Assembly: GCA_025352985.1 (NCBI GenBank)
Contig: JANXRL010000016.1
Coordinates: 1-55,952, forward strand
Origin: Verrucomicrobiota bacterium
Lineage (GTDB): Bacteria > Verrucomicrobiota > Verrucomicrobiia > Opitutales > Opitutaceae
Reading direction: 5' to 3'
DNA: 55,952 nt
In this document: positions 20,509 to 30,600 of the stretch, piece after piece
Position numbering within the stretch: position 1 is the stretch's first letter
Layout of the letters: each line of letters starts with the position of its first letter
Notes under the pieces: generated by a model
Seen by the model: only the letters and a program-made list of their open reading frames with translations
The model's database searches: none
Told to the model about the DNA's origin: nothing
Translations under genes and position numbers: made by a program

Positions 20509-20554
20509 AGGGTAACGGAGGTTGAATTAAAACAATGCCTGCCCCCAGACATTG

Positions 20555-21826
20555 TCAAAGAATCATGCCGGCGGCGACGGTGGCGTTGGTGAACTCATCG
20601 ACAAGGATAAAGCTGCCCGTGCTGCGATTTCGTTGATAGGGATCGTTGATCAAAGGCGTGGCCGAGCGCAGGAGAATGCGACCGATGTCGTTCATCCCGA
20701 TGTCGAGGTCGCCCTCGGCTTTGTGAAGGGTGTTGATGTTGATCTTGTAGCGGACGGCCTTGATCACGCACTTCGATTCACGCGTGGTGTGGCGGATGAT
20801 GTATTTGCCGTTGGGCTGGAGTTTCTTCTCCGAGAACCAGCAGATCATCGCCTCGATGTCCTGCGTGACGTGAGGCGGGTTGTTGGCCTTCGTGATGGTG
20901 TCTCCGCGGGAAACATCTATCTCGTCCGTCAGCGTGACCACGACCGACATGGGCGCAAAGGCCTCGGCCAAGTCACCGTCAGGACCGTGGATGGATTTGA
21001 TGGTCGAGGTGAGGCCGGAGGGCTGCGCGACGACCGCATCGCCCGGCTTGAAGACACCGCCGGCCACGCGACCGGCGAAGCCGCGGAAATCGTGATGCTC
21101 GTCATTGTTGGGACGGATCACGGTCTGCACCGGCAGGCGGGCGTCGATGTGGTTGGAATCGCTGCCGATATAGACGGTCTCCAACGTGTAGAGCAGCGGA
21201 CTGCCCAGATACCACGGCATATGGACCGAGCGGTCCACGACGTTGTCCCCGTGCAGCGCGCTGATGGGGATGAACTTGATGTCGGGGATCTCGAGCCGGG
21301 AGGCAAACTCCGTGTAAGCGGTGACGATCTCGTTGAAGCGCGACTCGGACCAGTCCACAAGGTCCATCTTATTCACACACACGATAATGTGAGGGATGCG
21401 CAACAGTGAAGCGATGAAAGAGTGGCGGCACGTCTGCTCAATCACGCCCTTGCGCGCGTCGATGAGGATGATGGCGAGGTTGGCCGTGGAGGCGCCCGTG
21501 ACCATGTTGCGCGTGTATTGAATATGGCCCGGAGTGTCGGCGACGATGAACTTGCGGCGCGGGGTCGCGAAGTAGCGGTAGGCCACGTCGATGGTGATGC
21601 CCTGTTCGCGTTCGGCGCGAAGCCCGTCGGTGAGCAAGGAGAGGTTGAGGACCTCTTCACCGCGTTGCTCGGTCACTCGTTCGATGGCCTCGAGCTGGTC
21701 CTCGAAGATGGCCTTGGAATCGTAGAGCAACCGGCCGATCAAGGTGGATTTGCCGTCGTCAACGCTGCCGGCCGTCGTGAAACGGAGCAGGTCCATGGAA
21801 AGGTAATGCTGGTCGGTGTGTGACAT
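20555..21826 (-). CDS. cysN: Sulfate adenylyltransferase subunit 1 (GTPase)
   Basis: CysN is the EF-Tu-like GTPase that drives formation of adenosine 5'-phosphosulfate by CysD. The 423-residue protein has G1 AGSVDDGKSTLIGR, G3 VADTPGHIQYTRNM, and G4 VNKMDLVDW, plus beta-barrel domains. It has no fused APS kinase domain; that activity is encoded separately by cysC. The ATG at 21826 (MSHTDQHY) was chosen; an in-frame ATG at 21856 would add 10 residues. The gene lies 43 bp after cysD. Confidence 0.95.
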   Translation of the reverse strand: MSHTDQHYLSMDLLRFTTAGSVDDGKSTLIGRLLYDSKAIFEDQLEAIERVTEQRGEEVLNLSLLTDGLRAEREQGITIDVAYRYFATPRRKFIVADTPGHIQYTRNMVTGASTANLAIILIDARKGVIEQTCRHSFIASLLRIPHIIVCVNKMDLVDWSESRFNEIVTAYTEFASRLEIPDIKFIPISALHGDNVVDRSVHMPWYLGSPLLYTLETVYIGSDSNHIDARLPVQTVIRPNNDEHHDFRGFAGRVAGGVFKPGDAVVAQPSGLTSTIKSIHGPDGDLAEAFAPMSVVVTLTDEIDVSRGDTITKANNPPHVTQDIEAMICWFSEKKLQPNGKYIIRHTTRESKCVIKAVRYKININTLHKAEGDLDIGMNDIGRILLRSATPLINDPYQRNRSTGSFILVDEFTNATVAAGMIL

Positions 21827-21869
21827 TTTGTCGGAAAGTCTGGAATGAATAAGCATCGAGTCGCCGCGC

Positions 21870-22775
21870 TTAGAAATAGCCCGCCTTCTTGCGATCTTCC
21901 ATGGCGGTTTCGGAGCGCTTATCGTCGGCGCGGGTGCCGCGCTCGGTCTGGCGGGCGGAGGCGACTTCCTGGATGACCTCGCCGAGATTGGCGGCGGTGG
22001 ACTCGACCGCGCCGGTGCATGTGCTGTCGCCGACCGTGCGGTAGCGCACCGTGCGAGTCTCATACTTCTCGCCGTCGAGCAGCGTGATGTAAGGAGACTT
22101 CGCGAGGAGCACGCCGTTGCGGTTCACCACTTCGCGCTGATGGGTGAAGTAGATGGAGGGGATGGCGAGGTTCTCGCGGGCGATGTATTGCCACACGTCC
22201 ATCTCGGTCCAGTTCGAGAGTGGGAAAACCCGGAAGTGTTCGCCCTGGTTTTTGCGGCCGTTGAAAAGATTCCAGAGTTCGGGGCGCTGGTTCTTCGGAT
22301 CCCACTGGCCAAACTCGTCGCGGTGGGAAAAGAAGCGCTCTTTGGCGCGGGCCTTTTCCTCGTCGCGGCGGGCACCGCCAAGGCATGCGTCGTATTTGAA
22401 CTCCTCGATGGTATCGAGCAGCGTGATGGTTTGGAGGCCGTTGCGGGACGGATTCGGACCTTTTTCTTCCTGCGCGCGGCCGGCCTTGATGGAATCGGCA
22501 ACGTAGCGCACCACGAGCCGGCCACCCGTCTCCTTCGCGAGATAGTCGCGGAATTGAATGGTCTCGTCGAAATTGTGCCCTGTGTCCACGTGGACGAGGG
22601 GGAACGGATATTTCGCCGGGGCAAACGCCTTCTGGGCGAGGCGCACCATCACGATGGAGTCCTTGCCGCCGGAGAAAAGCAGCGCGGGGCGCTCAAATTG
22701 CGCGGCGACTTCCCGCATGATAAAGATGGCTTCGTGCTCGAGTTGGGCGAGGTGCGTGAGATTATAGGAACTCAT
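21870..22775 (-). CDS. cysD: Sulfate adenylyltransferase subunit 2
   Basis: The ATP-pyrophosphatase-type catalytic subunit that adenylates sulfate, the first step of assimilation. It has 301 residues, normal length. The PP-loop is LLFSGGKDSIVMVRLA, followed by VHVDTGHNF and CLGGARRDEEKARAKERFFS. The C-terminus AMEDRKKAGYF is the classic ending of CysD. Its ATG overlaps the cysC stop by 4 bp (ATGA), so the operon runs cysC-cysD-cysN. Confidence 0.97.
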   Translation of the reverse strand: MSSYNLTHLAQLEHEAIFIMREVAAQFERPALLFSGGKDSIVMVRLAQKAFAPAKYPFPLVHVDTGHNFDETIQFRDYLAKETGGRLVVRYVADSIKAGRAQEEKGPNPSRNGLQTITLLDTIEEFKYDACLGGARRDEEKARAKERFFSHRDEFGQWDPKNQRPELWNLFNGRKNQGEHFRVFPLSNWTEMDVWQYIARENLAIPSIYFTHQREVVNRNGVLLAKSPYITLLDGEKYETRTVRYRTVGDSTCTGAVESTAANLGEVIQEVASARQTERGTRADDKRSETAMEDRKKAGYF

Positions 22776-23383
22776 GGCTGTAGATGGATTAGCGGGGACA
22801 CGTGGGCGTGCAGGCGAACGAGCGAGGCGTCGGCGGTCTCGGCCTCGGTATCAATGGTGAGGGCGCCGTCATCCGGCGTGGGTGGTTCAAACGCTGAATC
22901 ACGACCGGTGAACTGCTTGACCGCACCCGTCCCGGCCTTCGCGTAAAGCCCCTTGGGGTCCCGCTTGGCGCAGGTTTCAAAAGAGGCGGCCACGTAAATT
23001 TCGCTGAAATCCGCCGCCCCGATGATCGTCCGCGCCGACTCACGATGCACACGCAGAGGAGTAATAAAGGCGCAAATCACAACCACCCCGGCCTGCACAA
23101 AAAGCTTCGAGACTTCGGCGATGCGGCGGATGTTCTCGGCGCGGTCAGAATCAGTGAAACCAAGGTCGCGATTAAGCCCCGTGCGGACGTTGTCCCCATC
23201 CAGCAAACACGTAACAAGACCCGACGCGTGCAAACGGCGCTCGAGTGCGATGGCCAGCGTGCTTTTGCCCGAACCCGACAGCCCATAGAGCCAAATCACC
23301 CGTCCACGCTGACGGAGATGGGCCTCTTTTTCGGCCCGCCCCAGCACACGGTCAAAAACAGGATAGAGGTTAATGGCAGACAC
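22772..23383 (-). CDS. cysC: Adenylyl-sulfate kinase
   Basis: Phosphorylates APS to PAPS. The P-loop is GLSGSGKSTLA, then LLDGDNVRTGLNRDLGFTDSDRAENIRR, the characteristic APS kinase substrate loop. The GTG at 23383 gives 203 residues, a normal length, and starts at the conserved INLYPVFDRVL. A longer frame to 23452 would add 23 residues in AT-rich sequence that looks like promoter. That upstream stretch holds the small inverted repeat AAGTT-TATC-AACTT, a possible operator. APS kinase next to CysDN is compatible with a PAPS-dependent pathway or with making sulfate donor for sulfation; the reductase is not in the window. Confidence 0.93.
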   Translation of the reverse strand: MSAINLYPVFDRVLGRAEKEAHLRQRGRVIWLYGLSGSGKSTLAIALERRLHASGLVTCLLDGDNVRTGLNRDLGFTDSDRAENIRRIAEVSKLFVQAGVVVICAFITPLRVHRESARTIIGAADFSEIYVAASFETCAKRDPKGLYAKAGTGAVKQFTGRDSAFEPPTPDDGALTIDTEAETADASLVRLHAHVSPLIHLQP

Positions 23384-23465
23384 GCTTCGATAAAAGTTAA
23401 GTAAGTTGATAAACTTTAAAATAACATTCACGCGAGCAAGCCTAAAAGCCAAATTATACTAAAAA

Positions 23466-24317
23466 TCAGGGCATAAAGCGTTGATTTTTAGATATTTTTA
23501 ATTCCTTTTCGATCTCGCGAATACGTTCGAGCACTACCGGGGCCATGGCCATTTCAATCTCAGCGGCGCTGGGTTGAGGCTTGGCAGTCGGCTGCCTTCC
23601 GGAAGCGGAATCCTTGGCCTCCTTGGGTAACGTCGGGTAAAGTTGCTTGAGCCAGGCGTAAGCCTCGGCGTTACGCCCCTGACGGCGAAGCAGTTCGCCA
23701 TAAATGCGCGCGACATAGTAGGGCGCATCGGGCTGCAAGGCCGCCTTGTGGTAGATCTCGGCGGCGGAAGCCACGTCCTTCAGGCGGTTAAGATAGACGT
23801 TGGCCATCTCCACATAAATCAGGACGGAATCAGGATGATAACCAAACGCCTCGTTCAGGTTGCTAAGCGCCACGGCCGACTGTTCACGCTCGATCTGCTG
23901 TTGCGCCGCCTTGGAAACGACATCGTAGCCGCCCGCGCCCACAATGCGCCAGTTCGGCATGTCGTAGGCGATCATGCGGGCGCCATTTTGCCAAAAATAC
24001 AGCGGGCGGGGATCGATCGCCGTCACGAGTTTGATCAACGTCTGCGTGGCCGGGAGATCGTTGTCGCTCCACACGGAGTTCGTCTTGATCCAGAAAAAAT
24101 CCGCCACGATGGCGCGAAAACCTCCCAACAGTCCGACCGTCACACCCTGTCCCAGCGCGCCCTGCAACGAATCGAGCTTCATAGCCGGCTGCCCGCTGCG
24201 CACCGCCTGCCACGCCGGATTTTCCAGCGGGCGCATGGCCCAGCCCGCAACGAGAAGAGTTGCAACCACCACGGTGCCGACACGCAGCGGACGTAATTCG
24301 AGGAGCTTAAATTTCAC
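23466..24317 (-). CDS. TPR protein coupled to ABC exporter
   Basis: A 283-residue protein with an N-terminal membrane anchor (VGTVVVATLLVAGWAM). A conserved-looking segment follows (GFRAIVADFFWIKTNSVWSD, DLPATQTLIKLVTAIDP). The later part is TPR-like (SVLIYVEMANVYLNRLKDVASAAEIYHKAAL). It overlaps the ABC permease gene by 11 bp, so it is translationally coupled to it. That placement suggests an accessory periplasmic scaffold of the exporter, which is an inference. No enzymatic motif. Confidence 0.8.
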   Translation of the reverse strand: MKFKLLELRPLRVGTVVVATLLVAGWAMRPLENPAWQAVRSGQPAMKLDSLQGALGQGVTVGLLGGFRAIVADFFWIKTNSVWSDNDLPATQTLIKLVTAIDPRPLYFWQNGARMIAYDMPNWRIVGAGGYDVVSKAAQQQIEREQSAVALSNLNEAFGYHPDSVLIYVEMANVYLNRLKDVASAAEIYHKAALQPDAPYYVARIYGELLRRQGRNAEAYAWLKQLYPTLPKEAKDSASGRQPTAKPQPSAAEIEMAMAPVVLERIREIEKELKISKNQRFMP

Positions 24318-25155
24318 GGTTGCGGAAACTGTAAACCGCGAGGCCGCCGATCACCGCGATGTAGGCCAGCGCATAGCCCGCCACGCGCAACACCACTCCG
24401 GCATCCAACCCGACCCCGGTCGCGACCTGGTCGGCCAGGTTGAAGACTTGGAAATTCGGGAAGACATACCCGAGCAGCCGCACCAGCAGACGCAGCGGAA
24501 GCGAAGCCACCTGGGCATAGGTGTCGTGCGCGAGGTATTGCAGGTGGCAGATCACCAGCATGAAAAAACTCATGACCACCGTATAGAGGTTCGTATTGGA
24601 AAAACTGGCGATGAGCAGCGTGATCGCCGCGAGCACGCCGAACTTCAGCCATTGCAGCATACCCATCGCCATGAGATCGCCGTAATGGATGATGCGGCCG
24701 CCAGGAAAGGCGTCCGGATGGAGCGCCATGAGGCTGTTTTCGCGCGAGCACAACAGCCCCGCCAGCAGCAGCGTGGTCAGCGCGCAAAACACGCCGAGGA
24801 CCGCGAACACGCCGAGGAATTTCCCAAAGATGAATTCGGTGCGCCAGATCGGCTTCGCCAGAATGGTAAGCGCCGTCCGGTTCTCGATCTCGCTGAAAAA
24901 AAGTTGCGCGGTCGCGGCGATCGTGAGCGTCGAACCAAAGAAAACCATCGCGCCAAGACCGAAGTCGGAAATGAACTTAAGCTCCGACGACCCGAAGTTG
25001 AACTCGCGGAAAAACTGCGCGCTGGCCACGAGCGCGACCGCGAGCAGGAGGAGAAAGTTAAACAGCTTCTGCCGCACCGCCTCGGTAAAGGTGTTGCCCG
25101 CCACAATGAGCAGCCGGGTGAGTGAGAAAGGAACGCCGCCGGTGGTCATGCCCAT
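24307..25155 (-). CDS. ABC-2 type transporter permease
   Basis: A 282-residue membrane protein with about six helices. The N-terminus (FSLTRLLIVAGNTFTEAVRQKLFNFLLLLAV) and the following FFREFNFGSSELKFISDFGLGAM segment are typical of ABC-2 permeases that work with GldA/NosF-like ATPases. The ATG at 25155 shares its A with the stop codon of the ATPase gene (TGATG), so coupling is tight and this start is preferred over an upstream frame extension. The substrate is unknown. Confidence 0.88.
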   Translation of the reverse strand: MGMTTGGVPFSLTRLLIVAGNTFTEAVRQKLFNFLLLLAVALVASAQFFREFNFGSSELKFISDFGLGAMVFFGSTLTIAATAQLFFSEIENRTALTILAKPIWRTEFIFGKFLGVFAVLGVFCALTTLLLAGLLCSRENSLMALHPDAFPGGRIIHYGDLMAMGMLQWLKFGVLAAITLLIASFSNTNLYTVVMSFFMLVICHLQYLAHDTYAQVASLPLRLLVRLLGYVFPNFQVFNLADQVATGVGLDAGVVLRVAGYALAYIAVIGGLAVYSFRNREI

Positions 25156-26030
25156 CACTTTTGCCCTCCCTTCTCGGATCGGGACACCCGGCTTATAAAA
25201 AGCTGGTCGAGGCGCGCGCGCGGCTGCTCTACGGCGTTGAGCGCGTGCCCGCGCGAGGCCAGCCAACCGCGCAATTCATCCAGATGCTCCGGCGAAAGCG
25301 GATCGACGATGAGCGCCTGCCGGTCTCGCTGGCCGACGAGCTCGTTGACGTCGCCCTCCAGGATGAGTTTGCCGCGGTCCAAGATGGCCACGCGGTCGCA
25401 CACGTCCTCGATCTGGGCGAGCAGGTGGGACGTGATCAGCACGGTTTTGCCCTGGGCTTTGAGTTTCAAAATCAGTTCCGAAATCTCCGCCGAGCCCACC
25501 GGATCCACGCCGGCCGTGGGTTCGTCGAGGATGATGAGCCGCGGATCATGCACGAGCGCCTGGGCGAGCCCGATGCGCTGCAACATGCCCTTGGAATACG
25601 TGCCCACCCGGCGCTGAGCGGCTCCGCTCAAGCCGACCCAGTCGATCACTTCCTTCACGCGGTCGTCGAGACGCTTGCGCGGCACGCCGCAGATGCGCGC
25701 GTAGAAACGCACCAACTCGGTTCCGCTCAGGTAGCGGTAAAAATACGGCGCCTCCGGCAGATAACCCACGTTGAGTCGCGAATCGACACGCCCGCTTGGC
25801 ACGCCGAAGACCCTGCACTCGCCTACCGTGGGTTCGAGCAGGCCCAAGATGATCTTGATCGTGGTGCTTTTGCCGGAGCCGTTGGGGCCGAGCAAGCCGA
25901 ACACCCGTCCTTCCGGCACGCTCAACGTGAGGTTTTCGACCGCGCGCAGCTTGATGCCTCGCAAATTCAAGGGGAAATCCTTGGTCAGGCCGCGGATCTC
26001 GATGGCTACGGGGGATGCGGAGGGGGTCAT
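25155..26030 (-). CDS. ABC transporter ATP-binding protein
   Basis: A 291-residue ATPase. Walker A is GLLGPNGSGKSTTIK, the signature is TYSKGMLQRIGLAQAL (Y-S-K-G-M in place of the standard L-S-G-G-Q, as in many export ATPases), Walker B is LIILDEPTAGVDPVG and the switch His is in LITSHLL. A C-terminal extension of about 70 residues is typical of the family. It overlaps the upstream acylphosphatase by 4 bp and the downstream permease by 1 bp. The four genes acyP, ATPase, permease and TPR form one coupled operon. Confidence 0.93.
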   Translation of the reverse strand: MTPSASPVAIEIRGLTKDFPLNLRGIKLRAVENLTLSVPEGRVFGLLGPNGSGKSTTIKIILGLLEPTVGECRVFGVPSGRVDSRLNVGYLPEAPYFYRYLSGTELVRFYARICGVPRKRLDDRVKEVIDWVGLSGAAQRRVGTYSKGMLQRIGLAQALVHDPRLIILDEPTAGVDPVGSAEISELILKLKAQGKTVLITSHLLAQIEDVCDRVAILDRGKLILEGDVNELVGQRDRQALIVDPLSPEHLDELRGWLASRGHALNAVEQPRARLDQLFISRVSRSEKGGQK

Positions 26031-26302
26031 TGGATGCTGAAATCGTTAAACGTTGCGGCGCGTTTTTCGGACACGCGCTCGACCTTGCGAATATAGCCGT
26101 GCAGGCGTTCTTCGATGGTCGCTATGAACGCGTTCACCGCCCGCTGATTCCCCTCGGCCTCAAGTTGCACCCGACCGTCCGCGAGGTTAGACACGATACC
26201 CGTGACCTCGAATTCCTTGGCCACCTGCAACGCCGTGTAGCGGAAGCCCACGCCTTGGACGGAACCAGTGAACCAAACTTTCTCATAATGCACTTCGACC
26301 AT
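26027..26302 (-). CDS. acyP: Acylphosphatase
   Basis: A 91-residue hydrolase of acyl phosphates. The active-site signature is GSVQGVGFRYTALQVA, with the catalytic Arg in G-V-G-F-R. The second signature, GIVSNLADGRVQLEAEG, carries the catalytic Asn. Length and fold order match the family. It leads the ABC exporter operon with a 4-bp ATGA overlap, an unusual association with no evident functional link. Confidence 0.95.
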   Translation of the reverse strand: MVEVHYEKVWFTGSVQGVGFRYTALQVAKEFEVTGIVSNLADGRVQLEAEGNQRAVNAFIATIEERLHGYIRKVERVSEKRAATFNDFSIQ

Positions 26303-26467
26303 AGAAATTTTTCAGGCTGGCCAACCTCACCGAGCGTTCAACCTGTAAATCTCCCCCTCCGCGCTTCGTGCCTCCGGTCAAACGCCGCGGCGCCATCCGG
26401 GAATTTCATTTGCTTTTTCAACCTGCGAAACCAAGGTGCGGAAAGGTTAATCAAGACCTTCCAACGA

Positions 26468-27181
26468 ATGAGCAATTTCGAACCTGACGGCCCTTCGGAC
26501 AATGACTGGGATGATCGTGGTGAACTTGCTTGGAACGAATTTGATTGGGAACGATACCTGCGCGAACAGGACGATGTGATCCATCGTTACCTCGCCTACT
26601 ACGAGGCCCTGCAAAGTCACCCCGAGCGCATCGACGAAGTCGCCCACCTGATGGGATGGGACGAAGAGTCCTGGAGCAGCGACTCCGCCGAAGCCGGCTC
26701 CCGCGAAGGCCCTTCGCCCGACGCCGCCACCAGCGCCGCCCCAAGCGATCTCAACGATTTCAGCAACGAGCCTTACACGTTGCACAAAAACCCCATCTTC
26801 ATCGCGACCAAGGCCATTTACCTCAGCCTCAAGCGCTCGTGGGAACACATCGCTCCGGACGCCGAGAAAGTCCCCCAGCCCCTCGCCATCGCCTTGCACA
26901 GCTCGATCTTTCGCGGCGAAGAGCAAGCCATGCTCGCCATCCAGGCCCTCGATTTTGGCGACTACGCGATGGCCATCAGCCTTTTCAAACGGGCGCTTCG
27001 CGAGCTGAATCAATCATTCGCCCACCTCGGCACACCTGCGGTGGCCAAGCTGCCCGCCGTCGTCCGCTTTAGTGAGGACGCCCTGCCCCGCCTTTTCGAC
27101 CTTCGCGAGATCTGGCTGCGCGTCATGAACGAATGCCGTGAAGAACTCGAACGTCCCGTTGACGACGAAGACGAGGAATAA
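26468..27181 (+). CDS. Acidic protein of unknown function
   Basis: A 237-residue, strongly acidic soluble protein. Residues 1-35 are Asp/Glu/Trp-rich (SNDWDDRGELAWNEFDWERYL in essence), residues 75-95 are a Ser/Ala/Pro linker. A helical half follows (LAIALHSSIFRGEEQAMLAIQALDFGDYAMAISLFKRAL), which resembles one TPR pair. The ATG at 26468 is preferred although the frame is open upstream, because coding character begins there. It is divergent from acyP with 165 bp between starts. No family recognised. Confidence 0.7.
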   Translation: MSNFEPDGPSDNDWDDRGELAWNEFDWERYLREQDDVIHRYLAYYEALQSHPERIDEVAHLMGWDEESWSSDSAEAGSREGPSPDAATSAAPSDLNDFSNEPYTLHKNPIFIATKAIYLSLKRSWEHIAPDAEKVPQPLAIALHSSIFRGEEQAMLAIQALDFGDYAMAISLFKRALRELNQSFAHLGTPAVAKLPAVVRFSEDALPRLFDLREIWLRVMNECREELERPVDDEDEE

Positions 27182-27507
27182 TCCCTCCACCTTGGGCGTG
27201 ATAGCCCATCGGCTTTCCTAAAAGTTGGCAAAAGGGAGGTAGGCGCCGTGGAAGAAGTCGGGGCGGATCGATGCCCGTGATCAGCCCAACCCGAGAGACG
27301 CGTCCTGGGCGGATCGGCCGTCAATGGCCGAGAGGCTTCCAGACTCTCGGATAGGTCTTCGTCATGCAAAGCCCTCCCCTGCGGGTATTTTCCGTCGGGG
27401 CCTTGCCGGCCTTTTCCGCGCCGTTGGTTTACATGCGGTGCCGTGTTCAAGCGCGCCAGCGCCCGGGTCTGACCGATCTCACCGTCGAAAAAAATCGACC
27501 CTGCATA
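27182..27507. other. Intergenic region with strong inverted repeats
   Basis: A 326-bp stretch without a convincing gene. It carries several hairpins: GGCCGTCAATGGCC, CCGAGAGGCTTCCAGACTCTCGG and GGGGCCTTGCCGGCC, plus TCGAAAAAAATCGA at its right end. Open frames exist on both strands but are Arg/Ser/Pro-rich and lack a plausible start or family motif. It may hold a structured RNA or the leader of the downstream gene. That is a suggestion from structure only. Confidence 0.4.
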
Positions 27508-27524
27508 GTAGGACAACACCCCAT
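27508..27524 (+). promoter_or_regulatory. 7-3-7 palindrome, site A
   Basis: GTAGGAC-AAC-ACCCCAT in the direction of the secreted Ig-like protein gene, 172 bp before its ATG. The right half-site is perfect and the left has two mismatches to the consensus GTAGGGT-N3-ACCCCAT. Confidence 0.5.
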
Positions 27525-27695
27525 ACCGGAAACTCTCGAAAAGGGTATCCTAAGAATTGCGCATGATAAATATACCCAACAGCCACCCTCCGGTGGTTGG
27601 CCTTCTTTAAACGGGCACGGGAAACATTCTATCCCCAAAAAACAATTAGGCCGCCCCTCGCAAGGGCTGGCCGCTACGGCGACTGCAGCATTCAT

Positions 27696-30600
27696 ATGAA
27701 ATATAGCACCCAAGCATCATCGGCCTTATTTATGGCCATAGCGGCATTCTCCGGCATCCAAGCCCGGGCTGCGGACACGGACAACATGGTATCCATCGCG
27801 TTCGATACGGGAACCGAAGTGGCCACCGTTTCGCCGCATTGGGCGATTCGCCCAAACTTGACCGGCTTCCACTTCATGGCTCAGGACCTGGGATTGACGG
27901 GCGGCGCCGCCAACCAGTTCTACTCGCTTAAGGGCTCGGCCCTTCCCAGCGGAGACATCACCGGTTTCACCTACTATGTGCCAGGTTCCGGTTTTGGCAC
28001 CGACCACCAAGACATCAGCGTCAAGCTCACGAACATCGAGGCCAACTCCACCTACTCGGGCCTCACATCCGCCGATCCCGACCTGGGCACGGCTTACGGA
28101 TCGGTCAGGTTGTATAGCATCCATCATACGACGGCGGGCGATTACCTCACCGTCATCAAAACCAGCTCCGCCACCGCTTCGTCCGTGAGCGATCCGAAAC
28201 CGATGTCCGGTCCCGGCGGCACCGGCACCGGCTACTTTGGCCTGACGTTCTCCGGCGACGATCTCGGGTCCGGCGCGAATCTCTTTTACTACCTGCGCAC
28301 CGACCCCAGCAACCAGCACACGAAGTTTGGTTCGCTCCCCCCGGCGTTGGCGAGTGTCCCGTCCGATCTGTTCGACCTCGGTGTCAACGGCGCGAAAGCG
28401 CTAGCCTACACCACCAGCGCGGTCACGACCCGCTATGGCATCAACCAGATGTATTTCCTCCGTCTTGATCCGATCACCGGCTTCACGATTTTCTCGACGC
28501 TCGATCCCGTCTCCGGAAAAGCCTCCGACATGGCCAATCTCGGCAGCGTTTACAATTCGTTGACCTACGTCCCCGGCGACGTCGGCTTCGGCAGCGGCCA
28601 ATTCTACACGACCGGCACGCTCAACCCGACCTGGCAGTCGATCAGTTTTGCGGCGATCGCCGATCATGATACTTCCAGTGGTTCCTTCACCGTCAATCCG
28701 GCGGCCAGCTCCGCCTTGCCGATGACGCTCACTGTTGTCTCCGGTTCAGTGGGCGCAGCTTCGATCAGCGCGCCTGTGGGTGGTGTTTTCACAGTCACAC
28801 CCACCGCGCCCGGTCTCATCACATTGCAGGCCTCCCAGGCCGGCCAGACGGCGCCCATCCCTTACGAAGCCAACATGCTTCGCCAAAGCTTCACCATCAC
28901 CGGCACAAAGCTTTTGGCCATCGACACGCAACCGACCAATCAAATCGCGGTCACCGGCACCACCGCCACTTTCACAGTGGCGACTTCGGGCACTTCCATG
29001 GTGAGCTATCAGTGGCGTAAGGACGGGGTTGCCATCCTCGGCAACGCCTCAGCGCTCACCGCCACGCTCTCGCTTCCCAACGTGCAGCCCGCCGACACCG
29101 CCACCTATGATGTCGTCGTCACAAATGCCTCCGGCTCGTTCTCCAGCGACCCCGTGACCCTTACGGTGAACGCCTCCACGATCGCCTTCAGCAGTTCGCC
29201 CTCGGCTTCCGGCATCGTCGGCACGCCGTTCAGCTATGCGATCGTCGCCTCCCAAACACCCACGACCTACACCGCGAGCCCGCTTCCTGCCGGCCTGAGC
29301 GTCAACGCCGCGACCGGGACCATTTCCGGCACGCCCACGACTGCGGGAGTCGTCATCGCTGCGGTCAGCGCCGGGAACATCAGTGGCACCGCCTACTCCA
29401 CGCTAACCATCACCGTGATCGGAAGTCCTCATGTGCCCGTCCAGGGCCCCGCAGGCTCGATCGACCTCTCCAACGGCGCCGGCGCGCTTCCTCCCGGCAC
29501 GGTTTACTACGCCAAGGGCCTGCCCAAGGACCTCGTGCTCGATCCCGCCACCGGCATCATCACCGGCACGCCCTCCGCCCAGCCCGGCACCTACCGCATC
29601 ACCTACGGCACCGTCACCACGGATATCAACGGCCGCAAAACCTACGGCCCCGCGCACACGCTCGTGTTTGTCGTCGATCCGTTGCCGGCCATGCTCAGCG
29701 GCGGGTTTGAGACCATCTTGGAAGTTCCTCCCGTCCCCGGCGTTCCCGCCGGCAAGGTCGAACTCCTCGTCAACGCCAAGACCGGCGCCTTCACCGGCAA
29801 GCTGACCTACGTCACCGACGCCAAGGTCTATGCCTTCAAGGGCACCCTCGCCCTCAACGCGACCTACGACGCGGGCATCGCCAGCGTAAAAATCGTTCGC
29901 GGTGGCACGAACAGTCCCTACCGCCTCGATCTCGTGCTCGACACGACTCTGGCCGCCAACCAGGCGTTCATTGCGACGCTCCAGCAGTTGGACTCCTCCA
30001 ACGTGGTCACCGCCACGCTCGGCCAGTCGTCCACCGGTGCTCAGCTCGCCGCCTACACGACGGCCTCCCCCACCCCTTGGCGGGGCAACTACACGCTCGT
30101 GCTAGACGACCCCACCACTGCTCCGGTCGATCTCGGCTCGAACGTCATCCCGGAAGGCACGGGCTACGGCATGATCACGATCAAGGCCGCCGGCGGTCTT
30201 ATGGTGTGCAAGGGCCAGCTGGGTGACGGCACCGTGCTGACTTCCTCCGTCGCTCCGAGCGCGGACGGCTCCTACCGCTGGTATGTGAAGCCCTACAAGA
30301 CCGGTGGCTCGTTCGCCGGCTGGATTCAGTTCGTGCAGCTCGCCCCCGGCGCGCCCTACCAAGTCGTGGGCACTGCCGACAGCGAACTCTACTGGACCAA
30401 GGACGCCGCCCCCCGTGACGCGAGCTACCGCGCCGGCTTCGGCCCTGTGCTGATCGCCGCCACTGTCCAGCCTTGGACCCCTCCCGCCCGCGGCACTACC
30501 CTGAGCGCCTCGTTGCAACTCACCGACGGCCTCATGGCCTCGTCGTTCACCAGCGCCGATCTCCCCGGCGCAGACATTCCCCTACTGCCGACCGGCCTCG

